Shown: positions 10,540 to 21,566, counted from the first letter of the stretch. The stretch is DNA of 64,000 bases from Desmodus rotundus (GCF_022682495.2 NC_071393.1:95469010-95533009), one strand, 5' to 3'. The notes: a model not told the origin generated them from the sequence alone. Program-made: numbers and translations.

Positions 10540-10662
10540 CTGAACTTCCTTTTTATTTCCCAGGTATTCAACTCTGTCAATAAAATCCTCAAACTGCAGT
10601 TTAGGGAATAGCCTATGTGCCCAGTGCTCCATGTGTCTGATTAGCGTCTTCAAGTCTTCAGC
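10540..10662 (-). CDS. TIPIN: TIPIN coding exon 5 (Swi3 domain core)
   Basis: Forty-one codons in phase 0, [20 protein letters not shown] and then [20 protein letters not shown] plus Q. The acceptor GCCAG and the donor GTATGT flank it exactly. This is the core of the Swi3 domain (residues about 97-137), through which TIPIN binds TIMELESS to form the fork-protection complex supporting ATR-CHK1 checkpoint signalling. Confidence 0.96.
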
Positions 10663-10699
10663 CTGGCACATAAAAATAAAAATGCTAAATAGGAGATGC

Positions 10700-11265
10700 A
10701 CTCTCAGAACTGACCTTGTCAGCAGATTTTAGAATTGAATAATAATGCCAAAGTCATTGGTGTCATTTTACATTTATAAGGTGAAGAAACTTTAAGAAAA
10801 ATATCTATTTAGGACTTAGGGGATTGCAGTCTAAAAAAAGCACTGGATACAATTTTCTTTTTTAAATCGGGGGAGGGAAATGGATGAAAACTTAATAAAA
10901 GTTAAAAGATAATCATATGTGTCTTTTCAGGACTGTAAAGTACTACTAAAAATAAGCTTTAATAAACTATGTCAAGATATCTTTTAGAAATAACTAAACA
11001 AAGTGGCAGGTCCCTAAATCATATATAGACAAGAAAGAATTGAGAATTCAGCATTGTGGAAATACATTCAGAAATCCCAAGGGCAAAAAGTACTGAAGAC
11101 CAGCAAGAACAGTTAAAACATTCTCAAACCAGAATACCTATATTTGAAATTTCAATTTAACATTAAAATTTTTTTAAATAAAGTATAGTAAACTGGACTT
11201 ATAAATGAGAAAAGTTCCAAATTCTGGGTTTTATTATAAAATATAATATTCTTCTTTTAACAGTA
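10700..11265. other. TIPIN intron, no feature recognised
   Basis: AT-rich intron between exon 5 and an old MIR; nothing else seen. Confidence 0.45.
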
Positions 11266-11269
11266 TTTT

Positions 11270-11500
11270 AAAATAGGAGAGCAGTTAAAAACCAGTTCTG
11301 GATCAGGCTACATAGATTCAAATCTCAATTCTACCACTTTACAGCTGTGACTTTGAACAGATGACTCCTCTTGCTTTCTTCATGTATAAAACGAGAATAT
11401 TCATAACTCATTGGGTTATTATGAAGATTAATACAAGTTAAAGCACCTGACTCAAAGTGAGCACTCAAATGTTGACGGTTACTGTTGTTATTTACTCGTC
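11270..11500 (+). mobile_element. MIR SINE
   Basis: Ancient tRNA-derived MIR features occur in order: GATTCAAATCTCAATTCTAC, CACTTTACAGCTGTGACTTT, ATAAAACGAGAATA and a tail close to AAGTGAGCACTCAAATGTT. Confidence 0.8.
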
Positions 11501-11598
11501 TAAGAAGTCAGTGGTTAAGACAATCAGCTCTACCAATAGTTAAATATGTAACACTGAATGTAACGTCTTATCATCCTCACTCTGATAATAAAAAGTTA

Positions 11599-11809
11599 TT
11601 TTTTTAAGAATTTTAAGATTTTATTTATTTATTTTTAGAGAGGGGGAGGGGAGGGACAAAGAGAGGGAGAGAAATACAAATTGGTTGCCTCTTGTATGCA
11701 CCCAGACCAAGGACTGAACCCACAACCCAGGCCTGTGACCAGGAATCAAACTAGTGACCTTTCGCTTTGCAGGACGATGCCCAGCCAACTAAGCCATACT
11801 GTTCGGGGT
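11599..11809 (-). mobile_element. Ves-type SINE
   Basis: Minus-strand copy with tail TTTTATTTATTTATTTTTAG at the low end and a decayed head (reverse complement CCCGAACAGTATGGCTTAGT). More diverged than most copies in the window. Confidence 0.86.
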
Positions 11810-12194
11810 AAGATAAAAGTATTTTTAGAAATTCGATCACCTAATCTCATTTTCCAGTTCTTGGGGGTAGCTGGCTAGCCACCTCTCAGTGTCATTTTAG
11901 ACTCAACAAAAGAAGAGAAATAGCTAAATACAATGGGAAGTCACTGTGAGAAAATACTAAGAATTTTCAAGGGCACAGTACAGAAGACTAGCGAAACCCT
12001 TTCAGAACTCACCCTCACCCAGTGAAATGCAAAATAATCATCCTTCTTATAAATCCTATGAAAATGATGAAGACTTTGGAAATTCAAAGCACCAATTCAT
12101 CATTACTACCTGAAAATTTCAACAAGGGCAATGAATTCACTGAGGCGGGTATGGCTTTAATATATCCTGATTTACATTTAGTTTTATGGCAAAA

Positions 12195-12580
12195 CAGGAC
12201 GCACAGGCTTATATTCTCTTCCTGTCCACTGAGGCTGAGCAAATGCATACGCTTTCAGCCTTCCAGGTGTGAAATCTTGGGATTGTTTTTGACTCCTTTT
12301 TCACCCCTCTAAGTCCAGTCAACTACAAGTACTGTATGTTGATCTCTACTGCTACCCTATCTGAGCCATGTCCACCTTGTTCCACTGGTAGTGCGACAGC
12401 CTCTCAACTGCTGCCAGCCTCCAGTCACTTCCCTCCTTCCAGTTATCCTGCATCCACACCAAGACGCAGGCAACACTATTCTACCTGGGCTATGCAACGG
12501 GAAATCTAGGCTCTGCCCTAACTGATGTCCCTGGACACTTAAACTATAAAATTCAGTCTGCTTAATTAGGTAACGGGACC
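12195..12580 (+). mobile_element. L2-type LINE fragment, sense
   Basis: Matches the L2 3' ORF region in order: AAATCTTGGGATTGTTTTTG, AGTACTGTATGTTGATCTCT and CACCTTGTTCCACTGG. Confidence 0.5.
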
Positions 12581-12585
12581 AACAC

Positions 12586-12770
12586 CTGTCCCAGGTAGCT
12601 CCGTTGGTTAGAGCATCTTCCCGATATGGCAAGGTTGAGGGTTCCATCCCCTGTCAGGGCACATACAGGAAGCAACCAATGAAGGAATGCATAAATAAGT
12701 GGAACAACAAATCAATGTTTCTTTCTCTCTTTCTTGTTCTCTCTGAAAAATCAATAAAGATTAAAAAAAG
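12586..12770 (+). mobile_element. Ves-related SINE (type B)
   Basis: Head GTCCCAGGTAGCTCCGTTGG, then GAGCATCTTCCCGATATGG, AACCAATGAAGGAATGCAT and GTGGAACAACAAATCAATG. Intronic in TIPIN. Confidence 0.88.
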
Positions 12771-12839
12771 AACATATTTGAAAATACTTCATGAACTGCA
12801 AAAAAATATATCTACATGATTCAAAGAAAAATTTTAAAT

Positions 12840-13015
12840 GGCCCTGGCCAGGAAGCTCATTCGGTTAGAACATCATCCCAATATGCCAAGGTTGCAGGTT
12901 CAATCTCTGGTCAGGGCACATAGAAGAAGCAACCAATGAATGCATAAACATAAGTGGAACAACAAATTGATGTTTCTCTCTCTCTCTAAAATCAGTTTAA
13001 AAAAAAATAAAGAAA
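12840..13015 (+). mobile_element. Ves-related SINE (type B), same orientation as neighbour
   Basis: Begins GGCCCTGGCCAGGAAGCTCA; keeps GGGCACATAG, AACCAATGAATGCATAAACA and GTGGAACAACAAATTGATG. It lies about 70 bases after the previous copy. Confidence 0.88.
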
Positions 13016-13431
13016 AACTTTAAATGTATGTTTGTCCAGGGACAGTGATTGACAGTTCTTAAATGTCTCCATTTTTCAACAAAACTTAACTGACGCCTAT
13101 TATAAACGAGGCATGGTGCCACATCTTGGGGACACATAAATGATCAATACAGGTAAAGTCCTTGCTCTCCTAACACTTAAAACCACTCGCTAAAGTAGAC
13201 AAAGTAAATTTTATTCCTCAAAATTATGAAGTATAAACTCAAGCTTACTGACTCACATATGATTTTACTAAAGCCATACCGTGGCAAACCAAGACTACAA
13301 GACATGTTTTCCGATTTTTCTAACAGTGCCTCTCCACATTATAGTTTCTCAGAAGAGACCAAGATGAATGGTTGTATCTGTGAAACATTCTAAGATTCCT
13401 AACAACATGGTAACAGGCTCAGTTTTATAGA

Positions 13432-13774
13432 TAGTCAGCCCTACATACAGTGGGTTCTGCATCCATAGATTCAACCAACTGTGGATTGAAAATATTCAGG
13501 AAAAAAAATGTTACACTGTTGCTGACATGTGCTATGTAGCTAGGCCTACAATGGTTGCTGCGTCTATACTGAACATGTACAGACTTTTTTGTTGTTATTC
13601 CTTAAACAATATAACAGCTATTGACTTAATATTTACATTGCATTAGGTATTACAAGTAACCTAGAGATGATGTAAAGTAGCTTAATATGTAAATACTATG
13701 CCATTTTATATAAAGCACTTGAGCATCTGTGGATTTGGGCATCTGGAACCAATAACCCACTGAGGGATGACTGT
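13432..13774 (+). mobile_element. Tigger-family non-autonomous element (MER2-like)
   Basis: Terminal repeats are AGTCAGCCCTACATACAGTG on the left and GAGGGATGACTGTA on the right, next to TA. The interior has GATTCAACCAACTGTGGATT, CATTGCATTAGGTATTACAA and CACTTGAGCATCTGTGGATT in the order of the MER2/Tigger group. Confidence 0.82.
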
Positions 13775-13819
13775 ATTTTAAAAAACAAAGGTCTAAAATA
13801 AAATCCAGACATTTCTTAC

Positions 13820-13895
13820 CTCATGACCTTTACCTTTGAATTTTGCCTTTTCAAACACATGCCTTAATGCTGGAAGCCCTCTCTCTGAAGTTAAT
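13820..13895 (-). CDS. TIPIN: TIPIN coding exon 4
   Basis: Completes the Arg codon and reads [20 protein letters not shown] then GKGHE. Acceptor CACAG ends at 13896; donor GTAAGA starts at 13819. It opens the Swi3 domain of TIPIN. Phase (1, then 25 codons) joins exons 3 and 5 without a gap. Confidence 0.95.
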
Positions 13896-14102
13896 CTGTG
13901 AATAGAAATAGGTTTTTAATTCCAAGTTTTCTAGATCCATCAAGGCCAAACCATGACCACAAATAGGAAAGATATTATCTGAACTGAACAAAAATCTTTA
14001 TAAATATCTGATCTCCAAATACTCCCAACCAAAAGCTTGTGACTTGAGGGGAAAAGAGATGTAAAGAAAAAGTACAAATGTTTAAGGAAATAGTTAATAT
14101 AC

Positions 14103-14181
14103 CTCTGAGCATCCAGCTTGGGTATATTCCTTTTAACTGTTCTCTTTGGAGGTACAGGAATAGGTGCCCCTCTTCCTGACT
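14103..14181 (-). CDS. TIPIN: TIPIN coding exon 3
   Basis: Completes a Glu codon and reads [20 protein letters not shown] then KLDAQ plus two bases of Arg. The acceptor ACCAG ends at 14182 and the donor GTATAT starts at 14102. The basic [12 protein letters not shown] segment precedes the Swi3 domain and is strongly conserved in TIPIN. Confidence 0.94.
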
Positions 14182-14304
14182 CTGGTGAAATATTGCAAGA
14201 TTTAATATTACTTAAATAATTTAAGCCTCACCTATAAAATATATCATTTCTAAGCTGATAAATGGATAATTGAATACAGATACTTTTTGGAACTCTATAC
14301 AGAC

Positions 14305-14445
14305 CGTCATCAGGTTCAGCTCCTTCACCATCTTCTCTCTCTGGAGACGCTGGAGGTGGGAAAGGAGGAAAAGTTTCATCTTCTATATGCTCATAAGCTG
14401 GCAGGCCAATCGAGCCATTCTCCTGTGGTTCCAGCATCTTTTCCT
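14305..14445 (-). CDS. TIPIN: TIPIN exon 2 with start codon
   Basis: The ATG is at 14437-14435, eight bases inside the exon after acceptor CCCCAG. It reads [20 protein letters not shown] then [20 protein letters not shown] and EPDD, with one base of the next codon; donor GTCTGT starts at 14304. This is the acidic, proline-rich N terminus of TIPIN. Only AGGAAAAG of 5' UTR lies in this exon, so the rest of the leader must come from an upstream non-coding exon in the CpG-rich region near 17.1 kb. TIPIN (TIMELESS-interacting protein) is nuclear, acts at replication forks with TIMELESS and CLASPIN, and is needed for S-phase checkpoint signalling. Confidence 0.96.
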
Positions 14446-14587
14446 CTGGGGAGAAAAAAAGTAAACCTATTTATTCATGCAAGTAGTCTTCCTACTACAC
14501 AGTTAAGATCCACCTGCAGCAAAATTCATGTGTTTCAGTCTCTTAAACCATATTTCAAATGATGAAAAGAAGTGGAGATGATAGTAG

Positions 14588-14735
14588 TTATGGAATAAAG
14601 AACTGGGCTAAAACCAGAAGAATCAAGTTCTAATGCATACCCCACCACTAAATAACAATATAATTTTGAACAAATTATGTTACCTCAACTGTTGAATTTC
14701 TTCTATCATAAAATGATTTGGACTTTCAGAGAGTT
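14588..14735 (+). mobile_element. MIR SINE fragment
   Basis: AACAATATAATTTTGAACAA, TATGTTACCTCAACTG and TTTCTTCTATCATAAAATGA follow the MIR core order. Decayed. Confidence 0.55.
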
Positions 14736-15729
14736 CCAAACTATGGTCCAAATGGGTGTGAAATATGTAAGGGACAGGTACCTCACCAGCAACTTCAACC
14801 AGGGCAGTGTGTAACAAAAATCTGTTTACGTATTGACCTTCTAGGTAAGGTTTCCTTTGAAGAAAGAGAAATAATCCTCGAATCAGTAACTTTAAAGAGT
14901 GCCTTTCAGTACCATCTTACTTGACCTCTCAGCAACATCTGACACTTTTGATTAGTTGCTTTTTCTGGTAAAGTGTTTCCACTGTCTTCTGAAACATAGT
15001 ATCACCTGGTTTTCCTCCCTTTGGACACTCCTCCTGGATCTTCTTTGAAGATTCATCTTCCTCTTACCTGGTCAGTAAGTATCCAAGACTCCAACCTAGG
15101 CCCTCTTCACTCATTTACATAGATGGTTTGAATAAGCATTTACAGATGACTATTTTTTTTTTTTACTTCCATCTTAGGCATCAAGTCTGAGCTCCAGATC
15201 CCTACTTTAAATGTCTCAAAGGCACCTATAAGTCATCATGTACAAAACCAAACTTCTCATTTCCGCAATTCACTGAATGACATCTATCCAGCTAAGCGAG
15301 TCAGAAACCTCCAAGTCATCCTTGACACGTCCTTCCCTCTACCCTACATAGGCTGTCCATTTTACCTCCTAAAAATCCCTTGCATCTGTCCATTTCTCCC
15401 TGTCTCCACAACCACTCCCTAACATTGCTACTTGGATTACTCCATCACTCCTACTCACTTTTAGCTTTTCCAATCCACTCTCCGAATTACAGTTAGGTTG
15501 AGCCTTTAGAAATGTAAAGCTGATTGCCTTACCACTTGGCTTAAATATTTCAACGGCTTCCTTCTGCTCTTAGAATAGTGATGAAGCTCCAAGGCTCTGC
15601 TCGGTTTGGCACCCTCCTACTTCTCCAACCTCACTTCACACCTCTCTTCATGCTTTTTCTTTCCGTTCTTTTTAAGAGCCATAAGAGCTCCCTCAGGCCA
15701 CTAGACTTTTTTGTAAAGGGCATTTCCTA

Positions 15730-15927
15730 TCTTTTTTTTCTCTTACTGATTCTAGAAAGAGGGGAAGAGAGGGAGAAAGAGGGAATCACCCACGTGAGAA
15801 ACATCGACCTATCCGCTGCCTCCATCAGTTGCCTCTTGCAGGTGCCCTGACCTGCGTGGGCTCCAACCCGCCACCTTTCAGTCTGCAGGACACCTCCTGA
15901 CCAACCGAGCCCCACCAGCCAGCACAG
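15730..15927 (-). mobile_element. Ves-type SINE inserted in L2
   Basis: Minus-strand copy with tail CTCTTACTGATTCTAGAAAG at the low end and head (reverse complement) TGGTGGGGCTCGGTTGG. Subtype is intermediate and diverged. Confidence 0.85.
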
Positions 15928-16141
15928 GACGTTTCCCACCTTGAAGGCTCTGCCTGGACTCCCAATGTCTTTCAGATGCCTACTACACCTCCACAGAAAA
16001 GTCTGCCCCAATCTCCCTAAACTAAATCCTCCTACAATAAGCATTCAAAGTATCAAGTGCAAGTTTCAACATTAACTTCTACTTATTTGATTAATGTTTG
16101 CCTTCCATACTAGACTGTAGCTCCAAAAGGACAACGACCAG

Positions 16142-16326
16142 GACCCTGGCCAGGTGGGTGAGTGGGTTGGAGCGTCGTCCTGCTCACCAAAACGTGGTGG
16201 GTTCGATCCCCGTTGTGGGGGGAGGCACCCAATCCATGTTTCTCTCACACATGGATGTCTGTTTCTCTCTCTCTCCCCTTCCTCTCTCTGAAACCAATGA
16301 ACACATTCTCGGGTGACGATTTAAAA
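16142..16326 (+). mobile_element. Ves-related SINE (third subtype)
   Basis: Begins CCTGGCCAGGTGGGTGAGTG and GTTGGAGCGTCGTCC, lacks the GGCAACC middle of type A, and ends TCGGGTGACGATTTAAAA. Flanked by a short target duplication close to GACCAGG (16137-16143 and again near 16350). Confidence 0.82.
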
Positions 16327-17176
16327 GGCGGCCGGGGGGCGGGGGCAAGACCAGGTAGGTCTCTTTGTGCTCCAACATTGCATCCCCAAAGCTGGTACAC
16401 AGCAGATGCTCAATACATATTTGCTGCGTGAAGAAAAGAATTCCAAAGCTTCCCCAAAACTGTGGAACTACTGGAGCTGTGATCTCTATCTAGTCTCTCC
16501 AATTCTAAATTTCCATGACCATAATACATAAAAAGAAAGTAAGTGTCAACTCGATGACGGCCCACTGTATCTTCAAGTCAGGATCAAGAACCATGGATTT
16601 TCAAAACCGGAAGGAAGGCAGTTAGAGATCATAACCTCACCAGCAGCAAGGTTAGTTCTACCAGAGCGGCTGGATGTCCCTCCTTGCTAAGCGCCCCGAA
16701 CACACTGAGTTTCCCAACCCACCCGTTCTCCGGCCTTCTCACCCTCGCTCCCCGCCTGGTCTCTCACTTCAGCTTCACTCATTCAGTCAATCTTCACGGG
16801 ATGCCTTCAGTGTCTAAAGCCCATGGCCAGAAGCTGGCCATGTGAAGATGTACACGTTCCCCTCCCGCTAAAAGACTAGGTTGTGAGAGGCGGATCCGAA
16901 ACGTAAACAAAAAGTAAATGTGCCCGCCCTTGCTCCACCGGTCCCCTCGCCCCACAGGTCGCGGCCGGTCCGGCCTGTCCTGCCCCGCTCAGTCCACCCT
17001 AGTTCTGTGCTCCCACCTCGCTCTCTCCTTGCGACTCCCCAGCACCCCTGGTCCTCCTCCTGAGTTCCTCGGCCTCTTTTCCCGGCACGGACTGTACTCA
17101 GCCGCCAGCCCACCCGCGCCTCACGCGGAAAGCAGGCGCCACAGCCCCACGATTGGCGGGGAAAGCAAACCGCACT

Positions 17177-17186
17177 TCTCGCGAGA
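17177..17186. promoter_or_regulatory. TCTCGCGAGA element
   Basis: Perfect 10-base palindrome of the CpG-island motif bound by BANP; located in the TIPIN promoter between the CCAAT and E2F-like sites. Confidence 0.7.
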
Positions 17187-17220
17187 CTCCAAAGCTACCG
17201 CCGCAACAGAGCCTTCGCTG

Positions 17221-17229
17221 TTTGGCGCC
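17221..17229. promoter_or_regulatory. E2F-like site TTTGGCGCC
   Basis: Matches the E2F consensus TTTSGCGC. Fits cell-cycle control of TIPIN; binding is inferred. Confidence 0.6.
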
Positions 17230-17459
17230 ACATCTGCGCACTGCCGTGTTGGAGCTGCCGGACCGTCCCCTCTCTGGTCACGCCCACCCACGTCCGACTC
17301 CGCCTTTCCTGGGACCTGCCACCTCCCGCAAGTCCCGCCTATCCGCTTCCGACTCAGCCTTTTCCCGGTCCCGCCCGTGCCGCCGGGCCCCGCCCCACAG
17401 TTCCTTCGTCCCGAGTTCCTCAGAGGAGTTAAGTCTTCTTATTCGCGTAAAGTTCACCT

Positions 17460-18172
17460 TTGTTATGCTCTAAGCATTTTAGGCTTTGGAAATAGTTCTC
17501 AGTTTTCTAGAAAACCTGATTGTGGGTGGAGTAGAAAGGATAGAGGCAATTTGGTAAGAAACTACTGATTCTTCAGAGTTAACAGAATTCCTAAACATGG
17601 AGTTTTATTAGTTTGTTGAATAATGAGCTGAGATAAATCAGGCAGTAAAGAGTATTAGCAGTGTAGACACGAAGAAAAATGTCAAAGATTTGTTACCGGT
17701 AATCTTTTTTAAGTGAGTCCAAATAATATTCATGTTTGTATATGCACATGCGCACTCGCACACAAAACTGGGGGGAAATAAATATGTAACACCTATGGGG
17801 GTGGGAACTGGGCATATGGAACAGGATGGAATGAGGACTTAACTGCATTTTTAACATAATAGATACACTATTCAAAAAACTGAAAAATTATCTGCAGCAA
17901 ATTTAACTTCAAGATTTGACAAACCAACATGAGTAGTGTTTGCAACCTTATTCTATTTTTCTGTAGCTTGAAATATTAAAAGAATAAATCAAGTGTGAAA
18001 AGAATAAGATAAACTGTAAGCTCTCTAAAATTATGTGTGCAAACATATATATATATATACCACATTTTCCTTAGTTTTATGGTTTATTTCTATATGTTCA
18101 AGATAACATTAAACAATGAACTAAATTAACATTAATTTGAATACAAAATATGTCAGCCTCAAGAGTCTGAAT
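17460..18172. other. Intergenic, no gene recognised
   Basis: AT-rich sequence upstream of TIPIN with a short (AT)n run near 18046. No gene or clear repeat. Confidence 0.5.
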
Positions 18173-18384
18173 AGCCCTGACCCATGTCGCTCAGTTAGTT
18201 GGACATCCTCCTGCAAAGCAAAAGGTCGCTGGTTCGATTCCCAGTCAGGGCATGTGCCTGTGTTGCAGGTTTGGTCCCAGTTGGGATGTGTACAAGAGGC
18301 AGCCCATAGATGTTTCTTGCCCTTCCTCAATCCCTCCCTTCCTCTCTCTCTAAAAATAAATGAATAAAATCCTTTTAAAAAAAG
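18173..18384 (+). mobile_element. Ves-type SINE
   Basis: AGCCCTGACCCATGTCGCTC head, B box GGTTCGATTCCCAGTCAGGG, tail TAAAAATAAATGAATAAAAT. Confidence 0.9.
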
Positions 18385-18514
18385 AGTCTCTATAACTGAG
18401 GCAAGAGGCATTCTTCTAATTATCCAGATAGTCTATATTCTCTATGTCTAATAAGGTAAATATAAAAGCACTTTGAGAAATTAAAAAGTTATATACCACC
18501 CTCCCCACTCCAAA

Positions 18515-18690
18515 ACAGTAGCACAGAGCAGGAGTTCTGAGGGTTTGAATCTCAGTTCCATCATTTACTACTTGATGACTTTTGACTATGCTTCAGTTTC
18601 CCCATTATTAATAACGGTATCTACTTTGTAGGGTTATAAGGAGGATCAAATGATAGTACTTAGTAAATATTACCTATTATTATCCATATA
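18515..18690 (+). mobile_element. MIR SINE
   Basis: GGTTTGAATCTCAGTTCCAT, CTTCAGTTTCCCCATTATTA and GGGTTATAAGGAGGATCAAA follow the MIR core. Confidence 0.75.
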
Positions 18691-18699
18691 CTTTTTAGA

Positions 18700-19310
18700 A
18701 TGTTTGACCCTTTTAGAAAATGTACATATCTTATTAAGTAATCATTTGCAGGCACAGTTGTAAAGCATTGACATAGTTGCCAAAGACTAATAATTGGGTT
18801 TTTTTCATATATGAGGGATACAAGAAATATATTTTCCTTAGCAATTTCATCAGATATATAAAAGATAGCTTTCCCATAGACCATATTATTAAGACTTTTA
18901 AAACAATTTAATATTTAAAAAAAGGAATAATGTCATAAAAATAAACTATTAAAAACCAAAAATTGAGTACAGTGTGTAAAAGTTATTCTGGCAAGTAGGG
19001 AACCCAGCCTTGAAATGAGGTTTAAAAGAAGAGAAATGGGGTAAATCTTTTAAAACAAAAAGACCACAACCTATCTCTATCCCACATTTAACAGCAGTCT
19101 ATGAGTCTTGTTGACTGGCTGCTACTATCTGGGTCTATCACTTAGGCAAGCGCTGAACTGGCTGGTGGTAGTGGTCTGCTGGGTAGCTGAGGGCTCCGTC
19201 TCACGGTTATGGGGTCTGTTTGCCCCTGCCTTATGCATGATAGTTGGGTTCATACCACCCAGTCAGGCCTGCATCGGCATTAGCAGTCAAGGAGGCCAGG
19301 CCAGGAATTA
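18700..19310. other. Intergenic, no feature recognised
   Basis: AT-rich spacer; an open frame at 19108-19362 has no splice, homology or codon support and its end overlaps a repeat. Confidence 0.45.
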
Positions 19311-19785
19311 TGAATTAGGATCTGGTTCAGCTACAAATAACAGAAAAAATAAACTAAAATAACAAACAAGACAGAAAGATTGTCTTTTGTAAGTCCACAG
19401 TTGGTATGGTGCTGCATGGTGTTAGGAATCCAGTCTCCTGTCTTCTTGCTTTACTACGTCAGCATTCCATTCTCAAGATTGCCTCATCGTCCAAGGTAGC
19501 TCCTAGAGTTCCAACTGCATTCCAGTCAGCAGGAAGAAGAAAAGGGAGAAGAGAGAAATGTTCTTAAAGCCCTACACTTTAAAGACATTTGCCAAAAGTT
19601 ACACACAACAATTCTGGTTACATCCAGAGTATAATACCACATAGCTGCAAAAGAAGCTGGGAATATAGACTTTATTCTTGGTGGTCATGGCCCAGTAAAA
19701 ATTTCAGGGTTTCTATTATTGTGGAAGAAGGGGTGAAAAGAAGTTCAGGGACAACTAACAGACTGCCACAAATAACAAAATAAAA
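19310..19785 (+). mobile_element. Ancient interspersed repeat, family not named
   Basis: The order TCAGCTACAAATAACAGAAA, TCGTCCAAGGTAGCTCCTAG, CAGTCAGCAGGAAGAAGAAA, GACTTTATTCTTGGTGGTCA and CAACTAACAGACTGCCACAA is one I recognise from many mammalian loci, but I cannot name the family without a library search. Confidence 0.45.
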
Positions 19786-20149
19786 ATATATTAACCCAAT
19801 ATTAATTTTGTAGATCTTCAATCTTGGAGTGTTTTCAAAAATAAGTATTGTGAATGTGAATAGCCAGCATTTTCACAAATATGCACACAAGCAATCCTTA
19901 GCACAAGAAGACTATAACATCACTGTACATTGTACCATGCCTTTTGAAATCTTTCCTAGAATATATCCTCAAAATTCTGATAATGAATAAAATAAATCAC
20001 TTTATTGCTGTTTTCTCCTTTGTAATATAATAGGTGTGGATTAGATGATCCGAAAGGTGCTGTTTTAATGGAGGATACTGAAGGGTAATAAATCAATAGG
20101 CATTTATTGAATGAATGTGTTTTAGGTAGTAAACCAAACTGGTAAGATA

Positions 20150-20680
20150 AGGTAACACAGAATACCCTTTCTATGTTGGAGGACTCCCACCATTTTAGGA
20201 GTTCATCCTAAGCTAAGAAACTCAGCTTCTTAGGTCCATATGGCTGGGTGTATACTGGGTACCCCAGTTCCACAAGTAAATGAGATTTCAGGTCAAAAGA
20301 GGGTGAAGTGAAGATGGACGCACTTCTCACAATCTATTCTGGGGGAGGGGGGAAGGCCACCACCACCACCACCAAAACTCAGCTTCCAAGAGCAATGGGG
20401 CTAGGGGTACCAGAGGTCATGTTCTTGTTCAGTGTGCAATGTCAGTGGTGAGAGTGGAAGTCCACTTTTCCCCAGTGGGGTTACCAGTAGGGCCTCCACG
20501 AAAGCAGCAGAACAGCACAATTTTAGTCTCAGTCCTGTATAGCTGCCTACCCTCATTTTCTGCTCACTGAGAGATTATAGGAGCTATCTGTATCCTTAAA
20601 TAAACATCTTTTTTTGTTGTTTAAACTAGTAATGAGGCTGGATTCTGTTATTTGCAATGAAGAACACTGAGTAGCATACA
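20150..20680 (+). mobile_element. Possible LTR of an old endogenous retrovirus (ERVL/MaLR-like)
   Basis: An AATAAA near 20597 is followed by TTGTTGTTTAAACTAGTAAT and GGATTCTGTTATTTGCAA, similar to the 3' part of old ERVL-type LTRs. No coding sequence remains. A (CCA)n tract lies at 20357-20373. Assignment is tentative. Confidence 0.35.
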
Positions 20681-20908
20681 CTGACTGGTTATAAATGATA
20701 TAGGATAATATACAATTTAATGCTGATTTGCTTTTGATAAGTGTTAGAGGGTAGAAAGATGAACAACAGCTGGAATAGTCAGGGAAGACTTTTGAAAAGA
20801 TCTGGAACTTGAGTAGAAACTTGGAATTAGGTAGGGTTTGGATAGATGTATGGGAAAGTGCCCTAAGATAAGAGAAATAACAGAAGCATAAAAAATGATT
20901 ACGTTTCT

Positions 20909-21076
20909 GCCCTGGCCAGGTAGCTCAGTTGGTTAGAGCATCGTCCCGATATGCCAAGGTTGCAAGTTTGATCCCTGGTCAGAACACATACAAGAATCAA
21001 CCAATGAGTGCATAAATGGGTGGAACAAGAAATCAATATTTCTCACTCTCTCAAAATCAATAAATTTTAAAAAGTA
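20909..21076 (+). mobile_element. Ves-related SINE (type B)
   Basis: TGCCCTGGCCAGGTAGCTCA, GTTAGAGCATCGTCCCGATA, AATCAACCAATGAGTGCATA and tail AAAATCAATAAATTTTAAAA. Confidence 0.9.
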
Positions 21077-21474
21077 AAGAGGAAAAAATGATTAAGCTTC
21101 AATAAGGAGACTAACCTAATTACCTCAGATTTTGTTCCTGGAAAAATGAAAAGTAAGATTAGGACAGTTATTTTGAACTGAGGAGGGGTGTCATTATAGA
21201 TTCTTACTTTTTCCATAGCCCCTCCCAAAAGGTTTTAAACATTTTTACATGATATTTGATACCAACAAAATAATATATGTAATATTTCTGTATGTTATAA
21301 AGCACAACAATAAAATACACATGCCTGAGAACATGCTATCCAGCCTGAGAACTAGACAGTATTTTACTTCTAGCTATGTGTTTATCCCTTTTCCCATTCC
21401 CCTGCATCTCCCATCCTACTGAGATCACCACTATAATGAATTTTGTTTGTCATTCCTTTTAAAAATAGTTTTAG

Positions 21475-21502
21475 TATATATATATATATATATACTAAAG
21501 TA

Positions 21503-21556
<54 letters not shown>

Positions 21557-21566
21557 TATATATATA
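21475..21566. repeat. (AT)n microsatellite
   Basis: About 90 bases of TATATA, with short breaks (ACTAAAG, TGTA, CACACACA) inside. Confidence 0.95.

Larger units (their letters stand above)
14940..16435 (+). mobile_element. Long L2 LINE (sense) split by two Ves SINEs
   Basis: L2 3' sequence runs from about 14940 (ACATCTGACACTTTTGATTA) through TCCTTGACACGTCCTTCCCT, CTTGGATTACTCCATCACTC, CTTGGCTTAAATATTTCAAC and CACCTTGAAGGCTCTGCC to a 3' end CAGATGCTCAATACATATTT near 16405-16424. It is interrupted at about 15730-15927 and 16142-16326 by SINEs. It is part of the TIPIN intron between exons 2 and 1. Confidence 0.7.
16900..17440 (-). promoter_or_regulatory. TIPIN: TIPIN CpG-rich promoter and probable non-coding exon 1
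   Basis: A GC- and CpG-rich block upstream of TIPIN exon 2. It holds ATTGG (an inverted CCAAT box) at 17152-17156 directly followed by CGGGGAAA, the palindrome TCTCGCGAGA at 17177-17186, and TTTGGCGCC at 17221-17229. E2F and CCAAT sites are typical of S-phase genes; TCTCGCGAGA is a known CpG-island promoter element bound by BANP. A minus-strand donor-like CGC|GTGAGG at 17124 could end exon 1. The exact start site cannot be set from sequence. Confidence 0.75.

Noticed and set aside
16918..17568. 216-codon open frame on the + strand across the TIPIN promoter
   Set aside because: CpG-island composition leaves few stops. No splice logic or recognisable domain, proline/serine/arginine-rich by base content, and it lies antisense to the TIPIN leader.
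18173..18250. tRNA gene candidates in the SINE heads
   Set aside because: The A- and B-box-like motifs belong to SINE heads with CT-rich bodies and A-rich tails; none folds into a complete cloverleaf with an intact acceptor stem as far as I can judge.
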